NCBI RefSeq assembly: GCF_003391135.1
Contig: NZ_CP031455.1
Span: 3,999,001-4,063,000 of the forward strand
Origin: Streptoverticillium olivoreticuli subsp. olivoreticuli
GTDB taxonomy: Bacteria > Actinomycetota > Actinomycetes > Streptomycetales > Streptomycetaceae
Length of the DNA: 64,000 nucleotides
Direction: 5' to 3'
The translations under genes were made by a program, and so were the position numbers. The notes under the pieces were generated by a model. That model worked only from the letters and a program-made list of their open reading frames with translations, had not been told where the DNA came from and ran no database searches. Each line of letters begins with the position of its first letter. The stretch's first letter is position 1. Positions 9,498-18,062 of this stretch are shown here, in pieces.

Positions 9498-10370
9498 TCA
9501 CAGCAGTCCTACGGCCGTGTCGACGGCACCGGCCACGTCGCCGTCGGCCGGATAGAGCAGGGAGCGGCCGGCGACGAGCCCCTTCACGGTGGGCAGCCGC
9601 AGGGCCGCGCGCCACTTCTCGTACGCGGCGTCGCCGCCGACGTCGCCGCCGAGCAGCACGGTGGGCAGCGTGGTGGTCTCCAGCACCCGGCCCATGTCGG
9701 CGGGGTCGTCGGTGACGGGCACCTTGAGCCAGGTGTACGCGGAGGTCCCGGCGAGCCCCGAGGCGATGGCGATGGAGGTGGTGACGGCCTCGGCGCCCAG
9801 GTCGTTGTGGACCCGGCCGGCCACCCGCCGGGAGAGGAACGGCTCGACGAAGACGGGCAGCCGGCGGGCGGCCATGTCGTCGATGGCGCGGGCCGCGGAG
9901 TGCAGGGTCCGCAGCGAGCCGGGGTCGTCGTGGTCGATGCGCAGCAGGAGCTTGCCCGCGTCGAACCGGAGCCCGGCCAGGTCCTCGGGGCGGTGCCCGG
10001 TGAACCGGTCGTCCAGCTCGAACGCGGCGCCCGCGAGCCCGCCGCGGTTCATGGACCCGATGACGACCTTGTCCTCCAGCGCGCCGAGCAGCAGCAGGTC
10101 GTCGAGGACGTCGGCGGAGCCGAGCACCCCGTCGACGCCGGGCCGGGACAGCGCGAGGCAGAGCCGCTCCAGCAGCCCGGCCCGGTCGGCCATGGCGAAC
10201 GGCCGGTCCCCGACGGCGAGGGCGCCGCGCGCGGGGTGGTCGGCGGCGATGATCATCAGCCGCCCGCTGTCCCCGACGAGCGGCCGCCGAAGCCGGCGCG
10301 CGGCGGCTTCGGCGACGGCTTCGGGGTGCGCGGCCCTTACGTTGACCAGGTCGGCGATGTCGATTCTCAC
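9498..10370 (-). CDS. Class I aldolase-like (beta/alpha)8 protein, probable 2-deoxy-5-keto-gluconate-6-phosphate aldolase
   Basis: A 290-residue TIM-barrel protein of the actinobacterial family often labelled deoxyribose-phosphate aldolase or Cgl0159-type. Between iolC and iolB its most economical role is cleaving 2-deoxy-5-keto-gluconate-6-phosphate to malonic semialdehyde and dihydroxyacetone phosphate (IolJ step). That is inference from position; no other aldolase is encoded nearby. Visible features include MIIAADHPARGAL near the N-terminus and SAYTWLKVPV with a conserved lysine. GTG 10370 is chosen because GAAGG lies 5 nt upstream. A 271-bp gap holding dispersed repeat B separates it from iolC. 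Confidence 0.75.
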   Translation of the reverse strand: MRIDIADLVNVRAAHPEAVAEAAARRLRRPLVGDSGRLMIIAADHPARGALAVGDRPFAMADRAGLLERLCLALSRPGVDGVLGSADVLDDLLLLGALEDKVVIGSMNRGGLAGAAFELDDRFTGHRPEDLAGLRFDAGKLLLRIDHDDPGSLRTLHSAARAIDDMAARRLPVFVEPFLSRRVAGRVHNDLGAEAVTTSIAIASGLAGTSAYTWLKVPVTDDPADMGRVLETTTLPTVLLGGDVGGDAAYEKWRAALRLPTVKGLVAGRSLLYPADGDVAGAVDTAVGLL

Positions 10371-10404
10371 GATGACCTTCGGCTTGGCGGATGTTGACGA
10401 CGGA

Positions 10405-10640
10405 CGCCTGCGGCGGGCTTTTTCCCCAGCCCCGCCCCTTCCCGGCTGCATCCGATATGCGGCTCCGCCGCGTGAGGGGGCTCCGCCCCCAGACCCCCGG
10501 GGTGCGGGAATTCAGCCCGTCCGGCGATTGAGGACGCTCCCGCAGGGAGCTCCGCCGCAGGCGCGACGGACCAGCAGCCGGGGGCCTGGGGCGCGAGCCC
10601 CAGTTTCGGGAAGGGGCGGGGCTGGGGAACAAAACCCGCG
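10405..10640. repeat. Dispersed long palindromic intergenic repeat, copy B
   Basis: The outer end GCCTGCGGCGGGC and CCCCAGCCCCGCCCC are on the left, the core at 10513-10535, and GGGGCGGGGCTGGGG on the right. It fills the gap between the iolC stop (1 nt away) and the aldolase gene, inside what would otherwise be one operon. It could terminate, attenuate or process the iol transcript. Confidence 0.85.
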
Positions 10641-10641
10641 G

Positions 10642-11640
10642 CTACCCGGAACCCAGCAACCCCTCGATCTCCGATCGCATCGGCATCGCCGAAGAGCACG
10701 ACAGCCGCGAAGCGACAAGCGCCCCCGCCGCGTTCGCGTAACGCAACGACACCGCCAACGGCCACCCGCTCAGCAACCCGTCACACAGCGCCCCACCGAA
10801 CGCATCACCCGCCCCCAACCCGTTCAGCACCTCGATCTCCACCGGCGGGACCTCCGCCGTCGTGCCGTCCCGGTGGACCGCGAGGACGCCCTTGGGCCCC
10901 TGCTTGACCACGGCCAGTTCGACGCCCGCGTCGAGGAGCGCCCAGGCCGCCGCGAGCGGCTCGCGCTCGCCCGTGGCGACCTCGCACTCGTCGGCGTTGC
11001 CGACGGCGACGGTGGCGTGGGCGAGGGCGGCCGCGTAGTACGGCCGGGCGGTGGCCGTCGCTGCGGCACCCGTACGCCCGCCGTCGCCCGAGGCGCCGCC
11101 CTCGCCGCCCCAGAACAGCGGGCGCCAGTCGAGGTCGAGCACCGTGGTGCCCCGCTTGGCGCGGGCCGCGAGCGCGGCGAGCGTCGCGGAGCGGCTCGGC
11201 TCCTCGCACAGGCCGGTGCCGGTCACCCAGAAGATCCGGGCGGCGCGGACGGCGTCCAGGTCCAGTTCGGTGGTGTGGATCTCCAGGTCGGGCGCCTTGG
11301 GGCGGCGGTAGAAGTAGAGCGGGAAGTCGTCCGGCGGGAAGATCTCGCAGAAGGTCAGGGGCGTGGGGTGGGCGGGCACGGGCGTCACCCACCGGTCGTC
11401 CACGCCGAAGTCGCGCAGTGCCCGGTGGACGTAGTCGCCGAAGGGGTCGGCGCCGGTGCGGCTGATCAGCGCGGCGCGGCGGCCGAGCCGGGCCGCGGCG
11501 ACCGCGACATTGGCCGGCGAGCCGCCGAGGAACTTGCCGAAGGTCTCGACCTCCGCCAACGGCACGCCGGTCTGCAAGGGATAGAGGTCCACCCCGACCC
11601 GGCCCATGGTGATCAGGTCGTACGGTCCCGTCTCGCTCAT
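10642..11640 (-). CDS. iolC: 5-dehydro-2-deoxygluconokinase (PfkB family)
   Basis: A 332-residue ribokinase-fold kinase phosphorylating 2-deoxy-5-keto-D-gluconate. The N-terminal substrate motif GGSPANVAVAAARLG and the C-terminal catalytic GAGDAFGGALCDG are intact. It is the first gene of the minus-strand iol set and is transcribed divergently from the iolE-like gene. No Shine-Dalgarno precedes ATG 11640, and a promoter-like pair ends about 7 nt upstream, so it may be leaderless. It lacks the C-terminal DUF2090 aldolase fusion found in some IolC proteins; the separate aldolase gene downstream fits that. Confidence 0.92.
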   Translation of the reverse strand: MSETGPYDLITMGRVGVDLYPLQTGVPLAEVETFGKFLGGSPANVAVAAARLGRRAALISRTGADPFGDYVHRALRDFGVDDRWVTPVPAHPTPLTFCEIFPPDDFPLYFYRRPKAPDLEIHTTELDLDAVRAARIFWVTGTGLCEEPSRSATLAALAARAKRGTTVLDLDWRPLFWGGEGGASGDGGRTGAAATATARPYYAAALAHATVAVGNADECEVATGEREPLAAAWALLDAGVELAVVKQGPKGVLAVHRDGTTAEVPPVEIEVLNGLGAGDAFGGALCDGLLSGWPLAVSLRYANAAGALVASRLSCSSAMPMRSEIEGLLGSG

Positions 11641-11646
11641 GGGTCA

Positions 11647-11676
11647 GGTCTAGCCGGGCCCCCGCGACCATGTCAA
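11647..11676 (-). promoter_or_regulatory. Candidate iolC promoter giving a leaderless mRNA
   Basis: The minus strand carries TTGACA (11671-11676), an 18-nt spacer and TAGACC (11647-11652), six nucleotides before the iolC ATG. The -35 is consensus and the -10 weak. Transcription would start at or next to the initiator codon. Confidence 0.5.
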
Positions 11677-11741
11677 GGAATTGTCCTTACATATAGACGT
11701 ACCCGGGGCAGACTTGACGTGACGTCCGTATGTCCGGACGT
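11675..11741. promoter_or_regulatory. Two inverted-repeat operator candidates in the divergent iol promoter region
   Basis: Operator 1 (11675-11688) is AAGGA-ATTG-TCCTT and overlaps the iolC -35. Operator 2 (11722-11741) is ACGTCCG-TATGTC-CGGACGT, a perfect 7-bp inverted repeat with 6-bp spacer. They sit between iolC and the iolE-like gene. The regulator is not encoded nearby; GntR-, LacI- or ROK-type inositol regulators are possible. Confidence 0.5.
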
Positions 11742-11822
11742 AACCTTGACACCCTGTCCGCCCGGCGGGGAAGCTACGGGGAGCCCCCGCCCCTCGCCCG
11801 AGGCGACCCGAGGAGAGCCGCA

Positions 11823-12740
11823 ATGCCCCCCAGCCCCGCTCCTTCGCCCGCGTCCCGCATCCGGGTGGGTTCCGCCCCGGACTCCTGGGGCGTGTGGTTC
11901 GCCGACGACCCGGCCCAGGTCCCCTGGCAGCGCTTCCTGGACGAGGTCGCCGACGCGGGCTACGCCTGGATCGAGCTGGGGCCGTACGGCTACCTCCCCA
12001 CCGACCCCGGCCTGCTGCGCGACGAGACCGGGCGGCGCGGCCTCTCCGTCTCCGCGGGCACGGTCTTCACCGCCCTGCACCGCGGCCCCTCCGTCTGGGA
12101 AGCGACCTGGGAGCACGTGTCCGCGGTCGCCGAGCTGACCCGGGCGACGGGCGCGCGGCACCTGGTCGTCATCCCGTCCTTCTGGCGCGACGACCGGACC
12201 GCGGAGCCGATCGAGAGCCCCGAGCTGACGGCCGAGCAGTGGCGCCACCTGGCCACGGGCACGGAGCGGCTGGCCCGCGAGGTCCGCGACCGCTACGGCC
12301 TGGCCGTCGTCGTCCACCCGCACGCCGACACCCACATCGACACCGAGGCGCACGTCGAGCGCTTCCTCGACGCGACGGACCCCGCGCTGGTCGGCCTGTG
12401 CCTGGACACCGGTCATTACGCGTACTGCGGCGGCGACAGCGTCAGGCTCATCGAGACCTACGGCGAGCGGATCGGCTATCTCCACCTCAAGCAGGTCGAC
12501 CCGGCGGTCCTGGCGGAGGTGGTCGCGAAGGGCACCCCGTTCGGGCCCGCCGTGCGGCAGGGCGTGATGTGCGAACCGCCGCGCGGCGTACCGGCGCTGG
12601 AGCCCGTGCTCGCGGCCGCCGCGAAGCTGGACGCCGACCTGTTCGCCATCGTGGAGCAGGACATGTACCCCTGCCCGCCGGACCGCCCGCTGCCCATCGC
12701 CCGGCGCACCCGGCGCTATCTGCGGGGCTGCGGCGTCTGA
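11823..12740 (+). CDS. Sugar phosphate isomerase/epimerase, probable inosose dehydratase (IolE-like)
   Basis: A 305-residue AP-endonuclease-2-type TIM barrel starting with VGSAPDSWGVWFADDP, a signature seen in actinobacterial iol loci. Metal-ligand-type residues are visible in VVVHPHADTHID, LCLDTGHYAYC and HLKQVDP. Its likely role is dehydrating 2-keto-myo-inositol to the trihydroxycyclohexanedione used by IolD, the only pathway step otherwise unassigned here. ATG 11823 follows GAGGAGAGCCGCA. It opens the plus-strand half of the locus with iolG 39 nt downstream. Confidence 0.75.
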   Translation: MPPSPAPSPASRIRVGSAPDSWGVWFADDPAQVPWQRFLDEVADAGYAWIELGPYGYLPTDPGLLRDETGRRGLSVSAGTVFTALHRGPSVWEATWEHVSAVAELTRATGARHLVVIPSFWRDDRTAEPIESPELTAEQWRHLATGTERLAREVRDRYGLAVVVHPHADTHIDTEAHVERFLDATDPALVGLCLDTGHYAYCGGDSVRLIETYGERIGYLHLKQVDPAVLAEVVAKGTPFGPAVRQGVMCEPPRGVPALEPVLAAAAKLDADLFAIVEQDMYPCPPDRPLPIARRTRRYLRGCGV

Positions 12741-12779
12741 CGGCGTTCCCCCGCGCACGGAAACGAGGAGACACCCACC

Positions 12780-13799
12780 ATGACGCAGCAAGGCACGCTC
12801 GGCGTCGCCGTCATCGGCACGGGACGGATGGGCGCCGACCACGTCCGGCGGCTCGACCGGGTCATCAGCGGGGCGCGGGTCGCGGCGGTCGTCGACATCG
12901 ACGGCGACCGCGCCAAGCGGGCCGCGGGCGGCATCGACGGCTGTACGGCCTACACCGACACGGCCGCCGCCCTGTCCGCCCCCGACGTGGACGCCGTGCT
13001 CATCGCCTCCCCCGCCCCCGCGCACGAGGCCGCGCTGCTGGCGGCGTTCGCGCGCGACCTGCCTGTGCTGTGCGAGAAGCCGCTGACGCCGGACGCCGCG
13101 TCCGCGCTGCGCGTGGTGGAGGCCGAGGCCCGGCTCGGCCACCGGCGCGTCCAGGTGGGCTTCATGCGGCGGTACGACCCGGAGTACCTGCGCCTCAAAG
13201 CGCTGCTGGACGGCGGCGGCATCGGGCGCCCGCTGATGCTGCACTGCCGGCACCGCAACGCGGCCACGCCGCCCGGCTTCACCGAGCAGATGATGATCAA
13301 CGACTCGGTGGTCCACGAGATCGATGTCACGCGCTGGCTCCTCGGCCAGGAGATCGCCGCCGTCACCGTCCTCAAACCGGCCCGCTCGTCCGCCGCGCCC
13401 GAGGGCCTCGGCGACCCTCAACTCGTCCTCCTGGAGACCTCCGGCGGCGCCCTCGCGGACGTCGAGATCTTCGTCAACTGCGGCTTCGGCTACCAGGTCC
13501 AGTGCGAGGCCGTCGGCGAGCGCGGCAGCGCGCGCATCGGCGACGCGCACGGCCTGCTCGTGAACACGGCCGGCCACTGGGGCGGCGAGATCCCCCAGGA
13601 CTTCGTGGAACGCTTCCGCGCCGCGTACGGCGAGCAGGTCCAGCGCTGGGTGACCGCCACCCGCGAGGGCCGCACGGAGGGCCCGAGCGCGTGGGACGGC
13701 TATGCGGCGGCGGCGACCTGCGAAGCGGGCACCCGGGCGCAGGTGTCGGGTGCCCGCGAGCGGGTGATCCTGGCGGAGCGTCCGCGACTGTACGGCTGA
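12780..13799 (+). CDS. iolG: Inositol 2-dehydrogenase (Gfo/Idh/MocA family)
   Basis: A 339-residue NAD-dependent oxidoreductase oxidising myo-inositol to 2-keto-myo-inositol. The Rossmann motif GTGRMGADH is at residues 13-21, the conserved lysine is in CEKPLTPD, and HEIDVTRWLLG contains the catalytic Asp/His region. A GAGGAG ribosome-binding site precedes ATG 12780. It is co-oriented with the iolE-like gene. Dispersed repeat C lies directly 3' and probably ends the transcript. Confidence 0.88.
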   Translation: MTQQGTLGVAVIGTGRMGADHVRRLDRVISGARVAAVVDIDGDRAKRAAGGIDGCTAYTDTAAALSAPDVDAVLIASPAPAHEAALLAAFARDLPVLCEKPLTPDAASALRVVEAEARLGHRRVQVGFMRRYDPEYLRLKALLDGGGIGRPLMLHCRHRNAATPPGFTEQMMINDSVVHEIDVTRWLLGQEIAAVTVLKPARSSAAPEGLGDPQLVLLETSGGALADVEIFVNCGFGYQVQCEAVGERGSARIGDAHGLLVNTAGHWGGEIPQDFVERFRAAYGEQVQRWVTATREGRTEGPSAWDGYAAAATCEAGTRAQVSGARERVILAERPRLYG

Positions 13800-13814
13800 G
13801 GGTGCGGGCCGGTT

Positions 13815-13962
13815 GCCGCCTGCGGCGGGCCTTGTCCCCTATCCCGCCCCTTCCCGAAACTGGGGGCTTCGCCCCCAGACCCCCAAGGGTGCGCAAATTC
13901 AGCCCGTCCGGCGATTGAGGACAGCGCGCGAAGCGTGCTTCGGGGTCTGGGGCGGAGCCCCA
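13815..13962. repeat. Dispersed palindromic intergenic repeat, copy C (short form)
   Basis: It has the CGCCTGCGGCGGGC edge, a CCCGCCCC end, the core at 13900-13922, and the arm AGCGCGCGAAGCGTGCTTCGG, then a GGGGCGGAGCCCC hairpin. It lies 15 nt 3' of iolG and ends 16 nt before the next start codon. Confidence 0.8.
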
Positions 13963-13978
13963 GAAACGGAGCTGCACC

Positions 13979-14959
13979 ATGAAGGTCGGACTCATCGGCG
14001 CGGGACGCATCGGCTCGTTCCACGCCTCCGTACTCGCCGCCTCCGACGACGTCGATGCCCTCTTCATCGCCGACGCCGACGAACAGCGCGCGACCACCCT
14101 CGCCGCACGCCTCGACGCCGGAACCACCACCATCGACACCCTCTTCCACACCGTCGACGCCCTCGTCATCACCACCCCCGCCTCGACCCACGCCGACCTC
14201 GTCACCCGCGCCGCCCGCGCCGGGCTGCCCGCGTTCTGCGAGAAGCCCGTCGCCCTCGATCCCCGGCGCACGCGGCAGGCGCTGAGCGCCGTCGAGGAGG
14301 CGGGGACGCTGTTGCAACTCGGTTTCCAGCGGCGCTTCGACCCCGGGTTCCGCGCCGCGCGCGACGCGTTGCGGTCGGGGCGGCTGGGGCGGGTGCACAC
14401 CATCCGGGCCGTCACCTCGGACGCCGCTCCCCCGCCCGCGGACTTCCTGCCGCTCTCCGGCGGGCTGATCCGCGACTGTCTGATCCACGACTTCGACACC
14501 GTGCGATGGCTGACGGGACGTGAGGTGACGGAGGTCTACGCACGGGGCTCGGCCGGTGGCGCGGCGTTCTTCCGGGAGGCGGGCGACGTGGACACCGCCG
14601 CCGCCCTGCTCACCCTGGACGACGGCACGCTCGTCACCGCGACCGCCACCCGCTACAACGGCGCGGGGCACGACGTACGGATGGAGCTGTCCGGCGAGCG
14701 CGACCAGTGGGTGGTCGGGCTCGGCGACCGTACGCCCACGACGTCGGCCGAACCCGACGGGCCCGGCGCGCCCGAGCGGCCCTGGGCGGACTTCCTGGAG
14801 CGGTTCGACACCGCGTACCGCGCCGAGTTGGCCCATTTCCTGCGGGCGGCACGCGGCGAGGCACCCAACCCTTGCCCCGGCCGGGAAGGGCTGGCGGCGC
14901 TGCTGATCGCCGAGGCCTGCGAACTGTCACGCCGGGAGGACCGCCCCGTCAGGCTGTGA
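13979..14959 (+). CDS. Gfo/Idh/MocA-family oxidoreductase, second inositol dehydrogenase-like gene
   Basis: A 326-residue NAD(P)-binding dehydrogenase: GLIGAGRIGSFHAS at the N-terminus, CEKPVALDP around the conserved lysine, and HDFDTVRWLTG at the active site. It resembles IolG and may act on scyllo- or another inositol stereoisomer; the substrate cannot be assigned from sequence. ATG 13979 follows ACGGAGCTGCACC. Repeat C separates it from iolG, so it may be transcribed independently or by read-through. Confidence 0.75.
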   Translation: MKVGLIGAGRIGSFHASVLAASDDVDALFIADADEQRATTLAARLDAGTTTIDTLFHTVDALVITTPASTHADLVTRAARAGLPAFCEKPVALDPRRTRQALSAVEEAGTLLQLGFQRRFDPGFRAARDALRSGRLGRVHTIRAVTSDAAPPPADFLPLSGGLIRDCLIHDFDTVRWLTGREVTEVYARGSAGGAAFFREAGDVDTAAALLTLDDGTLVTATATRYNGAGHDVRMELSGERDQWVVGLGDRTPTTSAEPDGPGAPERPWADFLERFDTAYRAELAHFLRAARGEAPNPCPGREGLAALLIAEACELSRREDRPVRL

Positions 14960-15174
14960 CCGCCCACCCGGCGCACCCGGCGACAAAACCCGCACCCACC
15001 CTGTTACGACCGTCACGCTTTCGCAGAGCTTAGGTCACAGACGCCCAACAACCCCTCGCCGTCGCTCACTCCGCGTCGTTCACCGGGCACAGGCTCAGTG
15101 ATCAAGAAGGCCGCGCCACGGCTTCCCCGACGGATCCCCCTCCGTCGCCGCGGCGCAGCGGAGAGGCGCGAGAG

Positions 15175-15381
15175 ATGACCGACCGTCGACTCTGGTCCTA
15201 CAAAGAGATCGCGGCGCACATCGGCGTACAGACAGATACCGTCCGGACCTACCGCAAGCACGGCATGCTCCCCGCACCCGACCTCGTCGAGGAGGGCAGG
15301 CCCTACTGGTTCGCGGACACCATCCGCGACTGGGTGGCCGCCCGCCCCGGCAATCGCTCCCGGCGTGAGGCCAAGGACTGA
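15175..15381 (+). CDS. Small MerR/excisionase-like helix-turn-helix protein
   Basis: A 68-residue protein dominated by one winged-HTH motif (YKEIAAHIGVQTDTVRTYRKHGMLP, residues 9-33) followed by a short wing and a basic tail. This is the size class of BldC- and AlpA-like DNA-binding proteins, though sequence similarity to BldC itself is modest. GGAGAG precedes ATG 15175. It is a single gene with its own terminator. The target is unknown. Confidence 0.75.
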   Translation: MTDRRLWSYKEIAAHIGVQTDTVRTYRKHGMLPAPDLVEEGRPYWFADTIRDWVAARPGNRSRREAKD

Positions 15382-15395
15382 CACACCGCCCTCCC

Positions 15396-15431
15396 AGGGG
15401 CCCCGGGCCGGACTTCCGGCCCGGGGCCCCT
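15396..15431 (+). terminator. Strong intrinsic hairpin after the small HTH gene
   Basis: A perfect 16-bp stem (AGGGGCCCCGGGCCGG with its complement) and a 4-nt loop ACTT, followed by TTA. It starts 14 nt after the stop codon. Confidence 0.85.
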
Positions 15432-15477
15432 TATGCGTGCGCGCACCCGCGGGACCGGTGGAACCCCGGGCGGGGAA

Positions 15478-15492
15478 TACCCCCAGGGGGTA
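15478..15492. promoter_or_regulatory. CsoR-type copper operator upstream of copZA
   Basis: The perfect palindrome TACCCCCAGGGGGTA (7-bp arms, one central base) lies 52 bp before copZ and overlaps a TAAGCT -10-like hexamer (15491-15496). The G/C-tract architecture is what CsoR-family Cu(I) repressors bind. No csoR gene is in the window, so the repressor would act in trans. Confidence 0.7.
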
Positions 15493-15544
15493 AGCTGTTG
15501 GGGCTGTTGTCCAACGACGCACGACCTCACCGAGGGGAACCACC

Positions 15545-15763
15545 ATGAGCGACTCCACCACCGTCTACCAGGTGACCGGCATGACCTGTGGCCACTGCGA
15601 GTCCGCGGTCACCGAAGAGATCTCCGCCGTCGCCGGGGTCACCTCGGTGAAGGCCGTCGCCGCGACCGGCCAGGTCACCGTGACCGCCGCCGCCCCGCTG
15701 GACGAAGAGGCGATCCGCGCCGCCGTCGACGAGGCGGGCTACGAGCTCACGGGCCGCGCCTGA
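15545..15763 (+). CDS. copZ: Copper chaperone, heavy-metal-associated domain protein
   Basis: A 72-residue single HMA-domain protein with the Cu(I) motif GMTCGHCESAV (residues 12-22), which delivers copper to the P-type ATPase encoded 46 nt downstream. Full length for CopZ. It starts at ATG 15545 after GAGGGGAACCACC. It sits behind the CsoR-like palindrome, so it is probably induced by copper. Confidence 0.92.
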   Translation: MSDSTTVYQVTGMTCGHCESAVTEEISAVAGVTSVKAVAATGQVTVTAAAPLDEEAIRAAVDEAGYELTGRA

Positions 15764-15809
15764 CCCGTACGCCCCGCCCCGTTCCGCCCACTCCCCACCG
15801 GGAACCGCG

Positions 15810-18062
15810 ATGACCGGCACGACCCCCGCCCCCGAGGCACCCGCGCCCACCGAGGTCGAACTCGCCGTCGGCGGGATGACCTGCGCGTCGTGCGCCGCCC
15901 GCGTGGAGCGCAGGCTCAACCGGATGGACGGCGTCCGGGCGACCGTCAACTTCGCCACGGAGAAGGCGCGCGTCGCCCTCGGGGAAGGGGTGGCGGTGGC
16001 GGACGTCATCGCCGAGGTGGAGCGGACCGGTTATACGGCCGAGCCGCCCCGGGCGCCCGGGCCCGGGGCGGCCACGGCGGAGGGCGACGACGGCGGGGAG
16101 GCGGGGGCGCTCCGGCAGCGGCTGGCCGTCTCGGCCGTACTGTCCGTGCCGGTCGTGCTGATGTCGATGGTCCCGGCGCTCCAGTTCGACAACTGGCAGT
16201 GGCTGTCGCTGGCGCTCGCCGCCCCCGTCGTGATCTGGGGCGCGCTCCCCTTCCACCGGGCCGCGTGGACCAACGCCCGGCACGGCGCGGCGAGCATGGA
16301 CACCCTGGTCTCGATCGGCACGCTGGCCGCGTTCGGCTGGTCGCTGTGGGCGCTGTTCCTCGGCACGGCCGGGATGCCGCACATGCGGCACGCGTTCTCG
16401 CTCACCGTCTCCCGTACGGACGGGTCGTCGACGATCTATCTGGAGGCGGCGGCCGGGGTGGCGACGTTCCTCCTCGCCGGGCGCTGGCTGGAGGCGCGGT
16501 CCAAGCGGAAGGCGGGGGCCGCGCTGCGGGCGCTGCTGGAGCTGGGCGCCAAGGACGTGGCCGTCCTGCGGAACGGTCGTGAGGAGCGGATCCCGGTGTC
16601 CCGCCTGGCGGTCGGCGACCGCTTCGTCGTACGGCCCGGGGAGAAGGTCGCGACGGACGGCACGGTGGTCGAGGGCGCGTCCGCCGTGGACGCCTCGATG
16701 CTGACGGGCGAGTCGGTGCCGGTGGACGTGAGCGTGGGTGACACGGTCGCGGGCGGATGCGTCAACACCGCCGGGCGGCTGGTCGTGACGGCCACGCGGG
16801 TCGGCGCGGACACCCAGCTCGCCCGGATGGCCCGGCTGGTGGAGGACGCGCAGAGCGGCAAGGCCGAGGTGCAGCGCCTCGCCGACCGCGTCTCCGGCGT
16901 CTTCGTGCCGGTGGTGCTGCTGATCGCGCTCGGGACGCTGGCCGGCTGGCTGCTGGCGACCGGGGACGCCACGGCCGCGTTCACCGCCGCCGTGGCCGTG
17001 CTGATCATCGCCTGCCCGTGCGCCCTGGGCCTCGCCACGCCGACCGCGCTCATGGTCGGCACGGGCCGGGGCGCCCAGCTCGGCATCCTGATCAAGGGGC
17101 CGGAGGTGCTGGAGTCGACCCGGCGGGTGGACACGGTCGTGCTGGACAAGACGGGCACGGTGACCACCGGCCGGATGGGACTGCACGACGTCGTCACCGC
17201 GCCGGGCACAAGCGAGCGCGACCTGCTGCGCCGCGTCGGCGCGCTGGAGCACTTCTCCGAGCACCCGGTGGCGCGGGCCGTCGCGGCCGGGGCCGAGGAG
17301 CGGATCGGTGGACTGCCACCCGCCGAGCACTTCGAGAGCGTGGCCGGGCTGGGCGTCCGGGGTCTGGTCGAGGGGCACGAGGTGCTGGTGGGCCGGGAGT
17401 CGCTGCTCCTCGAGGCGGGGATCGAGCTGCCCGCGCGGCTCGCGGACGCGCTGGCCGCGGCGCGGGCCGGGGGCCGTACCGCCGTGGCGGTGGCCTGGGA
17501 CAAGGAGGCACGGGGTGTCCTCTCCGTCGCCGACACGGTCAAGGCGACCAGCGCGCGGGCGGTGGCCGAGCTGCGCGCCCTGGGGCTGCACCCGGTGCTG
17601 CTGACCGGCGACAACGCCACGGTGGCCGGATCCGTCGCCCGCGCGGTGGGCATCGACGAGGTGATCGCCGAGGTGCTGCCGCAGGACAAGGTCGACGCCG
17701 TCCGGCGGCTCCAGGCCCAGGGCCGTACGGTCGCGATGGTCGGCGACGGGGTCAACGACGCCGCCGCCCTGGCCACGGCCGATCTGGGGCTGGCCATGGG
17801 GACCGGCACGGACGCGGCCATGGAGGCGGGCGACCTCACGCTCGTCCGGGGCGACCTGCGGGTCGCGGCGGACGCGATCCGGCTCGCGCGCCGCACCCTC
17901 GCGACCATCAAGGGCAATCTCTTCTGGGCGTTCGGCTACAACGTGGCGGCGCTGCCGCTGGCCGCGGCGGGGCTGCTCAACCCGATGATCGCGGGGGCGG
18001 CGATGGCCTTCTCGTCGGTGTTCGTCGTGACCAACAGCCTGCGGCTGCGCTCTTTCCGGTGA
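15810..18062 (+). CDS. copA: Copper-translocating P1B-type ATPase
   Basis: A 750-residue membrane ATPase exporting Cu(I). It has one N-terminal HMA domain with GMTCASC (C25, C28), about eight transmembrane helices, the membrane CPC motif (C402-P403-C404), the phosphorylated aspartate D446 in DKTGT, SEHPVARAV in the nucleotide-binding domain, and the GDGVNDAAAL hinge. All catalytic residues are intact and the length is normal for a one-HMA CopA. It follows copZ in the same operon, with GGGAACCGCG before the ATG. Confidence 0.95.
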   Translation: MTGTTPAPEAPAPTEVELAVGGMTCASCAARVERRLNRMDGVRATVNFATEKARVALGEGVAVADVIAEVERTGYTAEPPRAPGPGAATAEGDDGGEAGALRQRLAVSAVLSVPVVLMSMVPALQFDNWQWLSLALAAPVVIWGALPFHRAAWTNARHGAASMDTLVSIGTLAAFGWSLWALFLGTAGMPHMRHAFSLTVSRTDGSSTIYLEAAAGVATFLLAGRWLEARSKRKAGAALRALLELGAKDVAVLRNGREERIPVSRLAVGDRFVVRPGEKVATDGTVVEGASAVDASMLTGESVPVDVSVGDTVAGGCVNTAGRLVVTATRVGADTQLARMARLVEDAQSGKAEVQRLADRVSGVFVPVVLLIALGTLAGWLLATGDATAAFTAAVAVLIIACPCALGLATPTALMVGTGRGAQLGILIKGPEVLESTRRVDTVVLDKTGTVTTGRMGLHDVVTAPGTSERDLLRRVGALEHFSEHPVARAVAAGAEERIGGLPPAEHFESVAGLGVRGLVEGHEVLVGRESLLLEAGIELPARLADALAAARAGGRTAVAVAWDKEARGVLSVADTVKATSARAVAELRALGLHPVLLTGDNATVAGSVARAVGIDEVIAEVLPQDKVDAVRRLQAQGRTVAMVGDGVNDAAALATADLGLAMGTGTDAAMEAGDLTLVRGDLRVAADAIRLARRTLATIKGNLFWAFGYNVAALPLAAAGLLNPMIAGAAMAFSSVFVVTNSLRLRSFR

